34,303 nucleotides of DNA from Candidatus Paceibacterota bacterium (GTDB lineage Bacteria; Verrucomicrobiota; Verrucomicrobiia; Limisphaerales; UBA8199), in NCBI GenBank assembly GCA_035452965.1, contig DAOTCE010000047.1:1-34303 (forward strand). The letters are read 5' to 3'. Below, in pieces: positions 33,701 to 34,303 of the stretch. How positions within the stretch are numbered: position 1 is the first letter of the stretch; each line of letters starts with the position of its first letter. The notes beneath the pieces are model-generated. The model saw only the letters and a list, made by a program, of their open reading frames with translations. It ran no database searches and was not told the DNA's origin. The translations under genes and the position numbers were made by a program.

Positions 33701-34054
33701 GGCGCGGGCTTCGCGGGCGAAACGTTCGGCGAACGCGGGGTCGCTGCCGATGCCTGGGGGCAGGAGCTTGAGGGCGACAATGCGGTCGAGCTGCTTCTGC
33801 CGCGCCTTATACACGGCGCCCATGCCGCCTTTGCCCAGCAGGCTGAGTATCTCAAGCTGGGGAAAGAGGCGGGCCAGTTCCTCCAGGGTGGGAGGCACGA
33901 ATGGTTTGGCTTCGGGGTGGGTGGCAGTGTCAGCGGCAGCGCCCTCCTTGAGAAGGCAGGCGGGGCAGAGCCCGGCCAACGCACCTGTCGTCAGCGGCAC
34001 CCCGCACTGGGGGCATCTTGCGGGCGCAGAGCCATTCATCGCGGCTTTATTCAT
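27716..34054 (-). CDS. Giant Ser/Thr kinase with LamG, SecD-P1-like and LRR regions
   Basis: From ATG 34054 the product is 2112 residues. In order: zinc ribbon CPQC/CPAC (14-33); kinase domain (about 70-335) with GKGGMGAVY, Lys96, HRDIKPEN (190-197), DFG (211-213) and GTPQYMAPEQ (250-259); a Gly/Ala repeat of about ten-residue units (389-470); six clear membrane helices (about 499-520, 557-580, 588-608, 624-646, 659-678, 705-732); a LamG/concanavalin-like domain (about 743-950); a long unrecognised region; a SecDF P1-head-like segment (about 1480-1605, NVGRQLAVVWNGRVISAPIVQAAI); another unrecognised region; and leucine-rich repeats (about 1925-2112). ATG 34054 has GTGGGG five bases before it; GTG 34063 is an alternative. 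The even number of helices leaves the topology unclear. Confidence 0.85.
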   Translation of the reverse strand: MNKAAMNGSAPARCPQCGVPLTTGALAGLCPACLLKEGAAADTATHPEAKPFVPPTLEELARLFPQLEILSLLGKGGMGAVYKARQKQLDRIVALKLLPPGIGSDPAFAERFAREARALARLNHPGIVTLYEFGQVESQPSLCYFLMEFVDGVNLRQLLAGGRISSREALAIVPQICDALQYAHDQGIVHRDIKPENVLLDRRGRVKVADFGLAKIVEGRDTPPGRPGEDERTAGPAVPASLTEAGKIMGTPQYMAPEQVENPSEVDRRADIYALGVVFYQMLTGELPGQPIVPPSRACGTVQIDARLDEIVLRALERKPELRYQQASILKTQVETIASTPSTGTPAAALPRMYRGVDYRSKATLFGLPLLHVADGIDPATGKRRVAKGIIAIGGIAKGVLAIGSVAMGGFAFGGITLGVFTFGGLALGLLSTGGLAVGLIAALGGLAVAPIALGGGAVGYFAFGGAAFGVHPWSSLGRDAAAEAFFGNRAQGFMQRANLLMMLLIGVVVMVAVLVPAWLQSRLAQADSGGGGGETGPSAGGGAACSARTSSGQRNPWFAFCATLTYAGTTLFGVLCELLRSSLPGRWLILAFVLLACATGVLALLLRRFASVDTLRSAYRVSACLAFLTALPLIAFAAFFILAMLDEGFGWHPAPDEAVIVPLIWLGALSLPVCGWRLWRAARRLPNGSTASGGKPASASYWGRYAIGVLVALLLLVAIVGGAMLLANALGIIRHATSTPGLVSRWRADGDAQDSAGRNHGVLHGDAGFVAGKVGQAFSFSGRTNSFIEVPDSPTLRLTNALTIEFWVKRQDLEAEDYIINKGGDYTRGVLNYGVTINQPQWDSGLAFTFAGGFRRSTSIADLDWHHIAVVARNGDEDPTFYLDGVVQPVTARGGPLHLSLPPSVEPLRIGAQVDTASGWCFYSKAVVDELSIYDRALGPAEIEARFAAGQRGKHPPGHGLSALLRPAATRPESSATAEFHYRAFEAEAALVDRLIPSSSRRPGVQPSAKALVNFGQPVSERQVGDFKMTVKVGLTESQAAEIGAGTLRALLDGMAAKPGLLKEQRRTIGSWPLVADSWSSSLADTNFFGSSGGTGFLGARRKNGILQARMECSVSYGLDALHAQPPLGVYSRILYEGNAPTNGALVFLVPFLRHNDVPRYFVWLFEITNQTAPPRAGTTSRINHLPLEQIRAPTAFGPVIERVLPDPDNRAGKGNNETLRLRTGQLSSILDETPREGGGRPRALVASEGDLYAEYDDYVGRRWALITHGLKLSDLTPSQWENASASELNAALNIPTAVEHVEVTGATLYVLPDGLLPITFAFETRDGARGILQVTAFTDNPRGVKLRYKLAQNAPRSAELKPIPPKALELAAEWRAFARAHASVHTMTNISEQAAFNQADNAWKVQIEEQLKGTVAEPVWQQLNAQAAEWKEAIQAKDAARAWAASRQVEALGAELARMLGLPETASSRTPSPAAGFQFRWVAREGDTNSPADLLPCRQGRGPEQKLPVLREVVLCGDDVESAGFTQLGADQKELALVLTLEASGKFAEATAKNVGRQLAVVWNGRVISAPIVQAAITSRNANIAGAFTDAEARQLLDLLNHRMPSTNSAALPKPRTPGQLAEPPRLRFLAWQDQWKTNDPGAVRYADGSRVTNASELQWLRKVQPLPVALVTPQTNRGPRCLYLWFSHPLFDQHSLKDISLADPGGKHPTLSYSAAGYPADAAKGNTGWLAFSVVPQLDDPNTRRVSIQLRYTLGEWQVERDNLPANWSGTITLADGSQLDPIGQAGRDRTSLTLVYDVAKWSGRLQFGALAYTEDGREVASSSSSVGGQRDPQTGKITERLYIDLPLAELDHFRILRRPVRTMDWAEVVMPPLSPEQAAVKAIEDYGGCITWDEQGRVVKVNLVYDEDKHGVRRECTNLSDQVAAVLPALQNVEMLVLQRTQATDLAMRQVARMASLRRLYLYNATVTDRGIAELQTLGQLEYLHVSDAGLDNASLQVLSKMPHLTGLALQGNRFSDQGLSPLAKLKNLKSLWIGSGSGIITDAGLACLAPLHTLEELELQNTRVTDLGLRHLDGMTNLVNVYLGNTKVTGPGRRRLEAKHPRLKVVN
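33335..33400. repeat. In-frame palindrome inside the kinase activation loop
   Basis: Outer arms GGCAGGGAC (33335-33343) and GTCCCTGCC (33392-33400) are a perfect 9-base inverted repeat. Inside are two hairpins: GGACGGCTGG with CCAGCCGTCC (33340-33360) and GGACGCCCC with GGGGTGTCC (33375-33395, one wobble pair). The 66 bases encode 22 residues (about 219-240) in frame, between DFG and GTPQYMAPEQ. The outer stem with two inner hairpins is the same architecture as the family A repeats, although the sequence differs. Confidence 0.75.
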
Positions 34055-34303
34055 ATACCCCACTCAGAAGCAAAACCGAGCAAATGTTACAGCACATCGC
34101 CTGAAACCCCGTGTAAACCTGCTCCTAACATGCTGAAGTATAATCACTTCCAACCGAACCGTGTGTCCCTTACTGGGCTCAATGGCGTAGTAGAGGCGGA
34201 AAACCACGCTTTTACTCGAAAAATGGTGGTGGAACAGCGGTGAGGTGTCGGCGTGAGATATTCTCTGGGTTGCAAGTGGTGTTTTCATGAAAGTTATTCA
34301 CAG
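34055..34303. other. Upstream region of the giant kinase gene
   Basis: About 250 bases to the window edge contain no supported gene. The GTGGGG ribosome site for the kinase lies at about 34059-34064. No convincing -35/-10 pair or strong dyad was found. Confidence 0.4.

Noticed and set aside
33296..34243. Plus-strand frame of 315 codons over the kinase N-terminus
   Set aside because: The opposite strand encodes an intact kinase domain; this frame has no motif.
1..34303. CRISPR array, tRNA, rRNA, integrase or phage genes
   Set aside because: No regularly spaced repeats with unique spacers, no tRNA-like cloverleaf with CCA or TTC signatures, and no recombinase or phage structural motif was found. 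Short arrays present are direct tandem repeats without spacers.

Overview
The window looks like a chromosomal segment from a member of the Verrucomicrobiota, probably an uncultured Pedosphaera/Limisphaera-like lineage. This is inferred from gene content, not from an rRNA gene: GC-rich DNA with few strong Shine-Dalgarno sites, a secreted nuclease with Ig-like repeats, several Hanks-type Ser/Thr kinases, a kinase beside an ECF sigma factor, a BlaI/M56 pair, and many short palindromic and tandem repeats between genes. No rRNA, tRNA, CRISPR array, transposase, integrase or phage gene was recognised. About 25 protein genes fill most of the sequence.

Layout. 1-2.6 kb (minus): a small secreted protein, then a zinc-ribbon protein and a tandem nucleoside-diphosphate-kinase-like protein, framed by repeat-rich spacers. 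2.6-4.7 kb (minus): an acyl-CoA synthetase and a GGQ release-factor-like protein. 4.8-11.4 kb (mostly plus): a YmdB phosphodiesterase, xseA, xseB and dxs, with an inverted secreted nuclease gene placed between the two exonuclease VII subunits. 11.7-12.9 kb: isocitrate dehydrogenase. 13.1-16.5 kb (minus): a BlaI-type repressor and an M56 (BlaR1-type) membrane metallopeptidase whose extracytoplasmic part is a secretin-like domain; the promoter has two TACA-N2-TGTA operators. 16.8-19.6 kb (minus): an overlapping three-gene operon of a Ser/Thr kinase, an N-carbamoylputrescine-amidase-like nitrilase and an RmlD-like reductase. 19.9-26.9 kb: housekeeping genes (HU, panE-like, gltX, purE, an MFS permease, pgsA, two peroxiredoxins) and one small unknown. 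27.0-34.1 kb (minus): a giant kinase with LamG, SecD-P1-like and leucine-rich-repeat regions, followed by a coupled ECF sigma factor.

The strongest candidates for new biology are the M56-secretin fusion with its BlaI operators, the giant kinase with its overlapping sigma factor, the kinase/amidase/reductase operon, and the palindromic repeats. One intergenic repeat (about 85 bp) occurs three times and can fold as an outer stem with two internal hairpins. A different palindrome with the same architecture lies in frame inside the giant kinase, in its activation loop.

All calls come from reading the sequence. No database search or structure prediction was run.
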